Of a DNA stretch of 34,487 nucleotides, positions 1 to 8,227 are shown piece by piece. Source of the DNA: Parachlamydiales bacterium (lineage in GTDB: Bacteria > Chlamydiota > Chlamydiia > Chlamydiales > JAEYWL01); contig JAGVLX010000085.1 in assembly GCA_020054065.1 (NCBI GenBank), forward strand, positions 1 to 34,487, written 5' to 3'. Under the pieces are notes generated by a model that worked only from the letters and a program-made list of their open reading frames with translations, had not been told where the DNA came from and did no database searches. The translations under genes and the position numbers were made by a program. Numbering within the stretch: position 1 is the first letter of the stretch; every line of letters begins with the position of its first letter.

Positions 1-86
1 ATTCAATTTCGTGTAATCATAAACCTGAAAGTTGGAGATATAGTAAAATATTTATTAAACAAAAAACGAGAGTAGTCCCTCTAATT

Positions 87-210
87 ACCACCGAGACACT
101 GAGATCTGTGAGGGGGAGTGAGTTGGGGAGATGTTCTAACATAAACTGCAAGTTTGGGCAAAACTTCTCAGTTTCTCATCTTTCCTCATTGGTCTCAGTG
201 ACTCAGTGGT
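87..210. repeat. Palindromic intergenic repeat, copy A (CACTGAG type)
   Basis: The left arm (87-106) and right arm (191-210) are inverted copies that agree at about 17 of 20 positions; the ends read ACCACCGAGACACTGAGATC and, reversed, ACCACTGAGTCACTGAGACC. The right part (about 155-217) is also clearly similar in direct alignment to the right part of copy C at 14229-14373, including the shared downstream TTTTATGCAA. It lies 3' of the first gene. No gene is visible in bases 1-231; the rest of that stretch is AT-rich sequence without a clear signal. Confidence 0.75.
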
Positions 211-231
211 TTTATGCAAAAATGTTGTCCA

Positions 232-636
232 TTATCTGAAGAGCGCCAAGACAATCCCGGCTAACACAAGGCTCACCAAATAATAGCCGACATCAATAAA
301 GTAGCTCACAATCGATTTGCCGGCCCAGATCACTCCAGCAAACTGCGTCGAGGCAATAAACCCAAGCCAAACAAAGAATCCGACTTTCGCTCCGTCATAC
401 AAACTGCCGACCGGCAAGACCCGGATAAAGGCTCCTAGGATTAAACAGATTAAAAATCCGACGAAAACAGCGCCTCCATAGCTAATGGGAGAGGGCTTTA
501 AGGTGTTCGTGTCGAGCCCGTGCGATCTCGCCCAAATGTTTCCAAATAAAGCCGGCGAGTACCAGAATCCGCCAATTACGACTGTCAATACAGTTGCTAA
601 AATAACTCCCAGCCAATTCACATCAAGATGAAACAT
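232..636 (-). CDS. DUF1761-like small integral membrane protein
   Basis: This is a 134-residue hydrophobic protein with about four predicted membrane segments and a WYSP motif shortly after the first one (GGFWYSPALFG), the pattern I associate with DUF1761 proteins of unknown function. I chose the ATG at 636 because it is preceded by GGAGG and gives the typical family start (MFHLDVNWLGV). The reading frame stays open upstream to a GTG at 687, but that extension would run into the terminator hairpin of the preceding gene. It follows the two fasciclin genes on the same strand and may be transcribed separately. No function is known to me; the family assignment is from sequence pattern only. Confidence 0.7.
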   Translation of the reverse strand: MFHLDVNWLGVILATVLTVVIGGFWYSPALFGNIWARSHGLDTNTLKPSPISYGGAVFVGFLICLILGAFIRVLPVGSLYDGAKVGFFVWLGFIASTQFAGVIWAGKSIVSYFIDVGYYLVSLVLAGIVLALFR

Positions 637-663
637 GTTCCTCCATAAAATCGATTCATTCAT

Positions 664-690
664 AAAAAAAAGCGGTGAGGTCATCACCGC
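664..690 (-). terminator. Rho-independent terminator of the upstream FAS1 gene
   Basis: Read on the minus strand, a perfect 7-bp stem (GCGGTGA / TCACCGC, loop TGACC) is followed directly by eight T. It sits 36 nt after the stop codon of the FAS1 gene at 726-1169. The structure argues that the next gene starts downstream of it, at 636. Confidence 0.85.
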
Positions 691-725
691 ATCATAGACT
701 CACATTGTCTTATATAATTTTTTCT

Positions 726-1169
726 TTAAGGCATCAAGACTGTGTCGATCACATAAATCACTCCATTCGAACCTTGGATGTCCGATTTTGTGACGGTGGC
801 GTTATTGATTTTGATCTTTCCACCTTCAGCTGTGATGTTGACTTCTTTGCCGTTTACGGTTCTTTGTTTTGAGGTTTTCAAAGCGCTGGTCGGTAGCTTG
901 GAAGTGAGGAAATGGAAAGTGAGAATGGTTTTGAGCTTTTCTTTGTTTTCTGGTTTAAGCAGTTCTTTCCAAGTATTTTGTGGCAATTTCGCAAAGGCAT
1001 CGTTGTTGGGAATGAATACAGTATAGGGACCGGCGCCTTTTAAGGTATTCAAAAGATCAGCTGCTTTAATAGCATTTAAGAAAGAACTAAAATTAGGATT
1101 ATTGGAAGCGACTTCTGCCAAGGTTTGGGTAGCTGTTGCAGACCCCCCTGTGTTTTTTTGTGTTTGCAT
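726..1169 (-). CDS. Fasciclin (FAS1) domain protein without signal peptide
   Basis: The 147-residue protein is a single FAS1 domain. Visible landmarks are the H1 motif (YTVFIPNNDAFAKLP), the central HF/YH position (LTFHFL) and the H2 motif near the C-terminus (NGVIYVIDTVLMP). FAS1 domains are usually extracellular adhesion modules. The start at 1169 is set by AGGAGG five bases upstream; a longer frame begins only with TTG. With this start there is no signal peptide, only a short Gln/Thr/Ser-rich leader, unlike the neighbouring paralogue at 1208-1753. The two proteins are clearly tandem duplicates. It may be cytoplasmic or exported by a route not visible in the sequence; function is unknown. 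Confidence 0.88.
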   Translation of the reverse strand: MQTQKNTGGSATATQTLAEVASNNPNFSSFLNAIKAADLLNTLKGAGPYTVFIPNNDAFAKLPQNTWKELLKPENKEKLKTILTFHFLTSKLPTSALKTSKQRTVNGKEVNITAEGGKIKINNATVTKSDIQGSNGVIYVIDTVLMP

Positions 1170-1207
1170 AGATTCCTCCTGGTTAGGATTAACAAACAAA
1201 TTTCATC

Positions 1208-1753
1208 TTAGGGCAATAATACGGCATCGATCACCTGGATGACGCCGTTGTTTCCTTGAATATCCTTTTTAGTGACATTAGCATTATTGACTTGAATGCC
1301 GTTGCTGTTGGCTGTGATATTTAACTCTTTGCCATTGACTGTTTTAGCTTTCATGGTTTTCATGTCGGCCGCTAAAATTTTGCCGGGGATGACATGATAC
1401 AGCAAGACGGTTCTTAACTTGTCTTTGTTTTCGGGTTTCAGGAGTTCTTGTAAGGTTTCGGGAGGAAGTTTTGCAAAGGCGTCATTGTTAGGAGCAAAAA
1501 TGGTAAATGGACCTGGCCCCTGAAGAGTGGTAATTAGATCGGCGGCTTGTAAGGCTTGGATGAGGGTGCTAAAATTCGGATTGTTGGTGGCGATATCAAT
1601 TAAGGTCATGTTATTGTTTTTCGCAGAGCTCATCAGTTGCGGATCGATATTGACTGATGTGTTGTAATTTCCATAAGTCGCTTCGAGGTGAGCGAACATT
1701 CCACAGGCAAGGGCAATTGTCAGGATTAAAAGATTCATTGATTTTGTCTCCAT
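1208..1753 (-). CDS. Secreted fasciclin (FAS1) domain protein
   Basis: The 181-residue protein has an N-terminal signal peptide (charged METKSMN, hydrophobic core LLILTIALACGMF, likely cleavage after the HLEA region), then a short linker rich in Asn/Ser, then one FAS1 domain with H1 (FTIFAPNNDAFAKLPPE), the YH motif (LLYHVIPGKI) and H2 (NGVIQVIDAVLLP). It should be periplasmic or outside the cell, where FAS1 domains act in adhesion or matrix interaction. An alternative ATG at 1738 has a better-spaced GGAGA but removes the only positive charges of the signal peptide. Its stop is about 40 bases upstream of the second, signal-less FAS1 gene, so the two are probably one transcription unit. Confidence 0.88.
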   Translation of the reverse strand: METKSMNLLILTIALACGMFAHLEATYGNYNTSVNIDPQLMSSAKNNNMTLIDIATNNPNFSTLIQALQAADLITTLQGPGPFTIFAPNNDAFAKLPPETLQELLKPENKDKLRTVLLYHVIPGKILAADMKTMKAKTVNGKELNITANSNGIQVNNANVTKKDIQGNNGVIQVIDAVLLP

Positions 1754-1854
1754 GTCCTTATGAATGAATTGTTCTTTTTGTATATTAAAAATTTTTTATT
1801 TGCAAATTTTGTAGGGTTATGACGATAAAGGAAAAGATGTAAAAAGGATGCTCC

Positions 1855-3351
1855 ATGTTTGTTTCCCAGGATGAACAACAGCAACAGGATACGCACTCTC
1901 AGCAGGTGGCGGCAATTCTTGGTCAATTGAAGGGAAAAAACTTACGTAATGAATTTAAAACAATTAGCTTACAACAAAATTCCTATCCTAATCTTGTCAG
2001 AGGTAATCAGTACAAGAAAGGGGGAACCCATATTGATATTGGGCGCCTCAATCAAATCTTAGAGATAAATGTAAAAGAGTTAACAGCTTGGATTGAACCG
2101 CGCGTGACGATGGAAGAGTTGGTTGATGCAACACTTTCACTGGGCGTGTTGCCTCCGGTCATTCCTGAATTTAAGACGATTACGGTTGGCGGTGCCATTA
2201 GCGGATCGGCCTTGGAAAGCAGTTCCCATGCACATGGGCAATTTAATGATATATGCTTAGCGTACGATGTATTGTTGGGGAATGGAGAGATCGTTCGGGC
2301 AAGCCCTGAGGAAAATGCGGATCTATTTTACAGTATTTCAGGCGCTTACGGATCGTTGGGCATTATCCTCAGGGTGAAGCTTAAATTGATTCCGGCCAAA
2401 CCTTGGATTGAACTGACCTACCGCCGGTTTGATGATCATGCGCAGGCGGTTTCGTATATGAGCAATCTGCACTATAACAAAAGCGGACCGGAATTCATTG
2501 AAGGGATTGTCTTTCAGCGGACGAATACTGTAGTGATTTCGGCAAAATTTGCTACTCATCCTCCGGGTGTAGGTGATCCGGTCTTATCATTAAGTCGTTA
2601 TTATAGCACCTTGTATTTTCAACATGTGTTGGGTTTGAGCGAGACATTGCCTAACCACGCCATGCGGCGTGAATTGATTGCGACGAAAGATTATTTATTT
2701 AGGCATGACCGTGGAACTTTTTGGATGGGTGCGTATGCGGTGCATGGGTGGTTGTTGTCGTTATACACATTGGAACGCTTCATTGTTTTGCCGGCAGGGA
2801 TCAAGAACGCATTGATTAAGAAGATCGACATGGACCGCTGGGAGCCGGGATTGCCGGGACCTTTATTTCGATTTTTGTTTGGCTGGGCGCTTTCCAGTAA
2901 GCGGTTGTATAAAGTGTTGCATACGGGGAATGAGCGTTGGTTTGAGAAGAATTTTGTCGTCCAGGATTTCTATATTCCAGAGAAATATGTTTCTGAGTTT
3001 GTCCATAAAACATTGAAAGAATTTGCCATCACGCCTCTATGGCTATGTCCTGTGAAGGCAACAACGACGCCGCAACTATTTTCCCCTCATTATGTGGCGC
3101 AAAAACCGCACGCATTGGTTTTTGATGTCGGTGTGTATGGAATTCCCCGCAAAGGGATTACCGGCGCGCAAGCTGCGCAGCAATTGGAGAAGCTAACCCT
3201 TCAAAAAGAGGGGCGGAAAATGCTTTATACGCATTCCTTTTACTCCCCAGAAGAGCTATGGAAGATTTATTCGTTTGGAGACTATCAAAAATTACGTCAG
3301 AAATACCATGCAGAAGGTGTCTGGACCGACTTTCAACACAAAGTCCTTTAG
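1855..3351 (+). CDS. DHCR24-like FAD-dependent oxidoreductase (delta24-sterol reductase family)
   Basis: The 498-residue protein has a p-cresol-methylhydroxylase-type FAD-binding fold in its N-terminal third. The stretch from about residue 108 to 180 (TVGGAISGSALESSSHAHG, NGEIVRASPEENADLFY, GSLGI, LIPAK) matches the pattern of eukaryotic 24-dehydrocholesterol reductase (DHCR24/DIMINUTO), including the GIESSSH-like loop and the PxENxDLFY segment. The C-terminal end (FYSPEELWKIYSFGDYQKLRQKY) also follows that family. The N-terminal membrane anchor of the eukaryotic enzyme is missing; residues 1-30 are Gln-rich and soluble. An AAGG motif seven bases upstream supports the start. It is divergent from the FAS1 genes and is closed by a strong inverted repeat. 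Substrate is unproven: it could reduce a host sterol side chain or oxidise another lipid. Confidence 0.82.
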   Translation: MFVSQDEQQQQDTHSQQVAAILGQLKGKNLRNEFKTISLQQNSYPNLVRGNQYKKGGTHIDIGRLNQILEINVKELTAWIEPRVTMEELVDATLSLGVLPPVIPEFKTITVGGAISGSALESSSHAHGQFNDICLAYDVLLGNGEIVRASPEENADLFYSISGAYGSLGIILRVKLKLIPAKPWIELTYRRFDDHAQAVSYMSNLHYNKSGPEFIEGIVFQRTNTVVISAKFATHPPGVGDPVLSLSRYYSTLYFQHVLGLSETLPNHAMRRELIATKDYLFRHDRGTFWMGAYAVHGWLLSLYTLERFIVLPAGIKNALIKKIDMDRWEPGLPGPLFRFLFGWALSSKRLYKVLHTGNERWFEKNFVVQDFYIPEKYVSEFVHKTLKEFAITPLWLCPVKATTTPQLFSPHYVAQKPHALVFDVGVYGIPRKGITGAQAAQQLEKLTLQKEGRKMLYTHSFYSPEELWKIYSFGDYQKLRQKYHAEGVWTDFQHKVL

Positions 3352-3353
3352 AA

Positions 3354-3426
3354 TTTATCGCAAAGAAGCAAAGGAGCAGAGTATATATATACATCATTTC
3401 TTGCCCCTTTGCTTTTTTGCGATAAA
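3354..3426. terminator. Long inverted repeat, likely bidirectional terminator
   Basis: Arms at 3354-3374 and 3406-3426 are complementary at 20 of 21 positions (TTTATCGCAAAGAAGCAAAGG type) around a 31-base AT-rich loop. It fills the gap between the convergent DHCR24-like gene (stop 3351) and the permease gene (stop 3428). Its position and symmetry suggest transcription termination for both, although the stem lacks the usual GC core and T-tail. Confidence 0.6.
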
Positions 3427-3427
3427 A

Positions 3428-4864
3428 TTAATGCATTTCAGTTCGGTGACGTCGGCTGTAGCCAAAATAGATCACAAGTCCGATCGCTAGCCAAACGAGC
3501 AGCCGAATCCAGCTGTCGATATCGAGGGAGACCATCATGGCCAAGCAAATGCCGATTCCTAATAGCGGCACGACCGGCACCCATGGCGTTCGAAATGGCC
3601 GGGGAAGCTGAGGATCGGTCTTCCGCAAAATGATCACTGCTGAACACACGATGACAAATGCTAGCAAGGTGCCGATGCTTGTCATGTTTCCGACCAGGCT
3701 GATCGGGGCAAACGCTCCAAACAGGCTCACAAATATCATGAGCGCGATATTTGAAAAATAAGGTGTATTAAAGCGGGGATGGATAGTTGCGAACTGAGGC
3801 GGGATCAAATGATCACGCGCCATGCAATAGAAGATGCGGGATTGGCCATACAACAGCACTAGCAGGACGGAGGTAAATCCAGCTAAAATCGCGGCTTTTG
3901 TCAGCCAGTTGAACCACCAATACGGGGTTTGATTGACCGCTACAGCGACGGGTGCGGCGACTCCCAGCTCTTTATAGTTGACCATTCCAGTCAACACATG
4001 GGCAAACAAAATGTAAAGAATTGTACAAATGATCAACGAGCCGATAATGCCGCGCGGCATGCTTTTCTGAGGGTTAATCGTTTCTTGTGCAGCTGTCGAC
4101 ACCATATCAAAACCGATATAGGCAAAAAATACGATCCCTGCCGCCCGCAGAATGCCGCTCCAGCCGAAATGGCCGTATTCTCCGGTGTTGGGAGGAATAA
4201 ACGGCGTATAATTTTCCGGATGGATGAAGCTATAGCCAAGTCCGATGAAGAGCAGAACGATTGCGACTTTGATGGTCACAACGATGGCGTTGATGCGTGT
4301 CGATTCACGGATGCCTAAGATCAATAGGCCAGTAATAGCCATGACAATGAGAACGGCGGGGATGTTGATGAGGCCGCACACTTTTTGTCCATTCTTTAAA
4401 ACGACGCATTGCCAGGGGGACGCTACGATTTGTTCGGGCAGATGGATGTTGAAATCTTCCAGCAAGGAGACGACATACGCGGACCAGCTGATTGACACCG
4501 TTGCTGCGCCGACGGCGTACTCTAGAATTAGGTCCCAGCCGATAATCCAGGCCATGAACTCTCCCATGGTGGCAAACGCATAGGTATAGGCGCTGCCTGC
4601 TACAGGGATCATGCTGGCGAGCTCGCTGTAGCATAAGCCCGCAAAAGCGCATCCACAGGCGGCGATGATGAAAGAGAGAACAATGGCGGGTCCGGCATTG
4701 TGCGCAGCGGCAATTCCGGTGATCGAAAATAATCCCGCTCCAATGATCGCTCCGATGCCCAAAAGGATCAGATCGGACGTTTTTAGCACTCTGCGCAGAT
4801 GATGGGTTCCCAGTTCTGCCTGCGCCTCGATTTCGGCGATCGGTTTACGGGTAAAATAAGCCAT
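3428..4864 (-). CDS. Amino-acid permease, APC superfamily (cationic amino-acid transporter type)
   Basis: The 478-residue protein has about 12 membrane segments and the substrate-binding first helix motif GIGAIIGAGLFSITG typical of the APC superfamily. The soluble start (FTRKPIAEIEAQAE) and the segment ASMIPVAGSAYTYAFATMGEF are like YfnA/YhdG or cationic amino-acid transporter family members. It would import an amino acid or exchange it across the inner membrane, useful for an intracellular bacterium. I chose the ATG at 4864 (MAYFTRKP) because it matches the family start; another ATG at 4903 would add 13 residues and neither has a clear ribosome binding site. It is divergent from the inositol-phosphatase-family gene. 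Substrate cannot be read from the sequence. Confidence 0.9.
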   Translation of the reverse strand: MAYFTRKPIAEIEAQAELGTHHLRRVLKTSDLILLGIGAIIGAGLFSITGIAAAHNAGPAIVLSFIIAACGCAFAGLCYSELASMIPVAGSAYTYAFATMGEFMAWIIGWDLILEYAVGAATVSISWSAYVVSLLEDFNIHLPEQIVASPWQCVVLKNGQKVCGLINIPAVLIVMAITGLLILGIRESTRINAIVVTIKVAIVLLFIGLGYSFIHPENYTPFIPPNTGEYGHFGWSGILRAAGIVFFAYIGFDMVSTAAQETINPQKSMPRGIIGSLIICTILYILFAHVLTGMVNYKELGVAAPVAVAVNQTPYWWFNWLTKAAILAGFTSVLLVLLYGQSRIFYCMARDHLIPPQFATIHPRFNTPYFSNIALMIFVSLFGAFAPISLVGNMTSIGTLLAFVIVCSAVIILRKTDPQLPRPFRTPWVPVVPLLGIGICLAMMVSLDIDSWIRLLVWLAIGLVIYFGYSRRHRTEMH

Positions 4865-4907
4865 GGTTGTTATATATCGGTTTTTATGCTGAAATGGAAA
4901 CATAAAA

Positions 4908-5711
4908 ATGGATCAATCTATGGATCAAGAACAACTGTTGGCAGGAGCGCAGCAAGCTGCCTTGGAGGGCGGTAAAGTGTTGCTTCAATATTGGGGCAAG
5001 CTCAAGGATATCCGTGAAAAGGGGCATGCCGGAGATTTAGTGACGGAAGCGGACCGTGCATCGGAAGAGGTGATTCTGGCCTATTTGAAACACCATTTCC
5101 CGATTCCCATTTTAGCTGAAGAATCGGGGATGCATCAGCTCAAAGAGGCCGATTATCTGTGGGCTGTAGATCCTTTGGACGGGACGACCAACTATGCGCA
5201 TCAATTTCCCTTTGTGGCAGTTTCGATTGGATTGCTGCATAAAGGGGAGTCGATTGTAGGAGTGGTTTACAATCCGGTGATGAATGAGCTGTTTGCCGCG
5301 ATGAAAGGAAAAGGGGCTACCTTAAACGGACAATCGATCCAGGTATCTAAGACAACGAGCATTCAACGCAGTCTATTGGTAACGGGTTTTGCTTACGACC
5401 GACGTGAAACTAGCGATAACAACTATCCGGAATTTTGCCAGATGACTAGTTTGTCGCAAGGAGTGCGCCGTTTAGGTTCGGCGTCTATCGATCTAGCATA
5501 TGTCGCTGCAGGGCGTTTTGACGGCTATTGGGAACGGGGGTTGCGCGAATGGGATATGGCCGCGGGGGTATTGTTGGTCGAAGAAGCGGGCGGGCGGGTA
5601 AGCGGATATGCCAATCAAGCCTTTGATCTGCATTCTGGCCGTGTCCTGGCTAGTAATGGTTTCCTACATCAAGAACTTAGCAATGAGCTTCAGAAAGTCG
5701 CTAGAAAATAA
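4908..5711 (+). CDS. suhB: Inositol monophosphatase family protein (SuhB-like)
   Basis: The 267-residue protein carries both metal-binding signatures of the Mg-dependent, Li-sensitive phosphatase family: AEES around residue 71, DPLDGTTNY at 88-96, and WDMAAG with Asp216. The length is normal for the family. Members hydrolyse inositol-1-phosphate or related sugar/nucleotide phosphates; in E. coli SuhB also has a role in rRNA antitermination. An in-frame second ATG lies at 4920. It is a single gene between a divergent permease and a convergent epmB. The exact substrate is not predictable. Confidence 0.92.
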   Translation: MDQSMDQEQLLAGAQQAALEGGKVLLQYWGKLKDIREKGHAGDLVTEADRASEEVILAYLKHHFPIPILAEESGMHQLKEADYLWAVDPLDGTTNYAHQFPFVAVSIGLLHKGESIVGVVYNPVMNELFAAMKGKGATLNGQSIQVSKTTSIQRSLLVTGFAYDRRETSDNNYPEFCQMTSLSQGVRRLGSASIDLAYVAAGRFDGYWERGLREWDMAAGVLLVEEAGGRVSGYANQAFDLHSGRVLASNGFLHQELSNELQKVARK

Positions 5712-5765
5712 AGATGACTTTTGTACGTCCTGTTTGTCGTGGATGTCGTGTCAGTCCTGTCTCAA

Positions 5766-6743
5766 TTATATCAAAGTGGACTTTGATTTTTCCCCGGCGA
5801 TTTCTTTCACATATTTGGGTACGGCATAGCCCGGCAGGGATTCGGTCAATTGGCGGATAAGCGCATGGCCAACGGTTTCGGGAACTTCAAAATGCGCCGA
5901 CCCTTGCACTTTGTCCAGCTGATGTAAGTAGTAGGGGAGAATTCCCTGGTCGACTAGGGTTTCGCACAGCTCTTTTAAGACTGCGAAGCGATCGTTGACA
6001 CCTTTTAGCAAGACGCTTTGATTGAGAAGTGTAATTCCAATGGCTTGCAGCTGTTTCAAGGCGCGAAAGATATCTTCATCCAACTCCCGCGGATGGTTTA
6101 CATGAATCACTACCCACACCTGCTTGGAAAGGGTTTTTAAGAGGCTTAATAATTCTTCATCGATCCGCTCGGGAATGCCAATGGGAAAACGGGTGTGAAA
6201 GCGGATCCGTTTGACATGCGGGATTGCATTTAACCGCAGCAAGAGGGACTTCAAGGTTTCGTTGCTTAATGCCAACGGATCTCCACCGCTTAAGATGATC
6301 TCAGACAGCGTTGGGTCGGCAGCAATCGCATCCATTTCGGCATCAAACGCTGGCGTGGGGGCATAGTCGTAGTTTTGGCGGAAACAATAGCGGCAATTCA
6401 TGGCACAGGCGCTTGTGCAAACTAATAACGCACGTCCTTCATACTTTTGAAGCAGCTTGGGCCCTTTTTTAAACGACGCATCGGCCACCGGGTCGGCAGA
6501 AAATCCGGCTTCCTGTTTCAATTCCGCTTTTAGCGGTAAGAACTGTTTCAGAATGGGATCTTCTAATGTGCCTTTAACAATTTTTTCGGCTAACCGTTTA
6601 GGTAAATTCAGGGGGAAAGCCGTTTGCACGAGGATCTGTTTCCGCAGTTTTGGGGAGAACTCCAGAAAATCGGCAAGTTTGTCCCAGCGTGAAAAATTTT
6701 CCCGCTGGATTTGGCGCCATAACGGCTGATTGGTTGCGTGCAT
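5766..6743 (-). CDS. epmB: EF-P lysine 2,3-aminomutase, radical SAM (EpmB/YjeK)
   Basis: The 325-residue protein belongs to the KamA family. The radical-SAM [4Fe-4S] ligands are Cys113, Cys117 and Cys120 (CAMNCRYCFRQ), the SAM-binding GGD follows (ILSGGDPLALS, about 150-159), and the PLP-binding lysine is Lys277 in HQLDKVQGSAHFEV. Its length and N-terminal domain fit EpmB rather than the longer catabolic lysine aminomutases. EpmB converts (S)-alpha-lysine to (R)-beta-lysine, which EpmA attaches to elongation factor P. It needs PLP, which the pdxS/pdxT/pdxH genes in this window can supply. It is convergent with the suhB-like gene. No epmA or efp gene is in the window. Confidence 0.93.
   Translation of the reverse strand: MHATNQPLWRQIQRENFSRWDKLADFLEFSPKLRKQILVQTAFPLNLPKRLAEKIVKGTLEDPILKQFLPLKAELKQEAGFSADPVADASFKKGPKLLQKYEGRALLVCTSACAMNCRYCFRQNYDYAPTPAFDAEMDAIAADPTLSEIILSGGDPLALSNETLKSLLLRLNAIPHVKRIRFHTRFPIGIPERIDEELLSLLKTLSKQVWVVIHVNHPRELDEDIFRALKQLQAIGITLLNQSVLLKGVNDRFAVLKELCETLVDQGILPYYLHQLDKVQGSAHFEVPETVGHALIRQLTESLPGYAVPKYVKEIAGEKSKSTLI
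5771..5791 (+). terminator. Possible terminator after the suhB-like gene
   Basis: TCAAAG-TGGA-CTTTGA followed by five T forms a short hairpin on the plus strand, 59 bases after the suhB-like stop. It overlaps the last codons of the convergent epmB gene, so the symmetry might be partly coding. Stem is short and AT-rich. Confidence 0.4.
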
Positions 6744-6822
6744 AGGAAAAAATTAAATTTGTGAATAGTTTAGCAGATCATTAGATAAAATTAAAGAACC
6801 AGGACATACGACAGACAGAAAC

Positions 6823-6843
6823 AAGACAATTTTTAATTGTCTT
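6823..6843 (-). terminator. Possible terminator after murA
   Basis: A perfect 8-bp inverted repeat, AAGACAAT and ATTGTCTT around a five-base loop, begins one base after the murA stop codon. On the minus strand it is followed by GTTTCTG, so the T-tail is weak and the stem is AT-rich. Confidence 0.4.
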
Positions 6844-6844
6844 A

Positions 6845-8227
6845 TTAGGCCGGTACCGGGCAGGTCAATTCGATCGGAACGCGCTCGGTTTTTTGCTCTT
6901 CAGGCATGATCCGATGGATATCGGCGCCTAAGTGCGAAAGCTTATTCACGAGGTTTTCATAGCCCCGGTCTAAGAAATTGGTCCCGGTTAAACGGCTAGT
7001 TCCCGATGCGATCATCGCTGCCATCACATAGGCAAAACCAGCCCGGAGATCAGGAATGGTAATATCTTTACCGATTAAGGGAGTGGCCCCGCGGATCACC
7101 ACGCTATGATTGAAGCTTTGGGAGTTAAACCGGCACAGTTTGCATCCTAAGCAAGAACGGAATTGGGCAATGTCGGCTCCCATTTCCACCAATGTCTCAG
7201 CATACCCAAAACGGTTTTCATACACCGTTTCATGCACAACCGACGATCCGGTTGCCTGCGTCAATAAGACGACGAACGGCTGCTGCCAATCGGTCATGAA
7301 GCCTGGATGCACATCGGTTTCCAAGTGGATGCCCCCTTGAATCGGTCCATCGTAGAAAAATTCAATCCCATTGTGCTTAATGTCAAATCCACCGCCGATT
7401 TCACGCAGTTTGTTTAAAAAAGTCACCATATGCAGGTGTTGAGCGCCTTCGACAAACACGCGTCCTTTAGTGCTGATGGCCGCCATCCCTAATGAAGCCG
7501 CGACAATGCGGTCTGGAATGACTGTGTGCTCCACTTCGTAAAAACGGCGTGTGCCTTGAATGCGGATTGTCCGGTCGACATCCAGCGTGATAATAGCTCC
7601 TAACTTCTGCAAGAACAGGATCAAATCCACCACTTCCGGTTCGATGGCGGCGTTTTTGATGACAGTGATGCCTCTGGCGGTGATGGCGGCTAAAACCGTG
7701 TTCTCGGTTGCGCCGACGGAGGGATAGGGGAGGGTAATCGTCGTCCCTTTCAGTCCATTGTGTGCGTGGGCGAGGTATGCGCCCTCTTTTTTCATTTCGC
7801 GGTATTCAATGGTGGCTCCTAATAGCTTGAGAGCCTCGATATGAAAATCGACTGGACGTTTGCCGATGGCGCAGCCGCCCACGGTTGGAACAATAATATC
7901 GTCCTCAGTACGTCCTAAAAGGGCACCGATCATTAAGATAGGAATGCGGTTCGATCCGGAGAACCGTTGCGGAATATAAGAGGTCTTTAACTCTTTGGTC
8001 ACCACTTCCATGACGCCAGTTTCGCGGTCCCAATGGATCTGTGAGCCGATTTCGCGGCATAACTCGACGGTAATTTCCACTTCACCGATATTTGGCACAT
8101 TATAGAAGACCACTTTCTTATCCGAGAGCAACGAGGCCACAAGTAACTTAGTGATGGCATTTTTCGCTCCACCTGCTGTCACCTGCCCTCTGAGGGGATT
8201 TCCGCCTGTTATTTTTAAAAGCTCCAT
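6845..8227 (-). CDS. murA: UDP-N-acetylglucosamine 1-carboxyvinyltransferase MurA
   Basis: The 460-residue protein catalyses the first committed step of peptidoglycan precursor synthesis, transfer of enolpyruvate from PEP to UDP-GlcNAc. It shows the EPT repeat fold, GGAKNAITKLL near the start, the catalytic loop GGCAIGKRPVDFH with cysteine at the fosfomycin-sensitive position, HPGFMTDWQQPF, and LDRGYENLVNKL near the end. It is longer than E. coli MurA; an additional stretch with CLGCKLCRF lies near residue 380, a feature I associate with a longer MurA subtype. The start at 8227 gives the family N-terminus MELLKITGG; an upstream in-frame ATG at 8263 would add 12 residues. The cysteine is notable because Chlamydia trachomatis MurA has aspartate there. 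Confidence 0.93.
   Translation of the reverse strand: MELLKITGGNPLRGQVTAGGAKNAITKLLVASLLSDKKVVFYNVPNIGEVEITVELCREIGSQIHWDRETGVMEVVTKELKTSYIPQRFSGSNRIPILMIGALLGRTEDDIIVPTVGGCAIGKRPVDFHIEALKLLGATIEYREMKKEGAYLAHAHNGLKGTTITLPYPSVGATENTVLAAITARGITVIKNAAIEPEVVDLILFLQKLGAIITLDVDRTIRIQGTRRFYEVEHTVIPDRIVAASLGMAAISTKGRVFVEGAQHLHMVTFLNKLREIGGGFDIKHNGIEFFYDGPIQGGIHLETDVHPGFMTDWQQPFVVLLTQATGSSVVHETVYENRFGYAETLVEMGADIAQFRSCLGCKLCRFNSQSFNHSVVIRGATPLIGKDITIPDLRAGFAYVMAAMIASGTSRLTGTNFLDRGYENLVNKLSHLGADIHRIMPEEQKTERVPIELTCPVPA

Noticed and set aside
637-687. 5' extension of the DUF1761-like frame to a GTG at 687
   Set aside because: The extension overlaps a clear terminator hairpin of the upstream gene, while the ATG at 636 has GGAGG and a family-like N-terminus.
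1735-1926. Minus-strand open frame across the FAS1/DHCR24 promoter gap
   Set aside because: It overlaps the starts of two well-supported divergent genes and has no domain features.
5771-5791. Strong terminator between suhB-like and epmB genes
   Set aside because: Kept only as a low-confidence call, because the stem is short and lies within the coding end of epmB.
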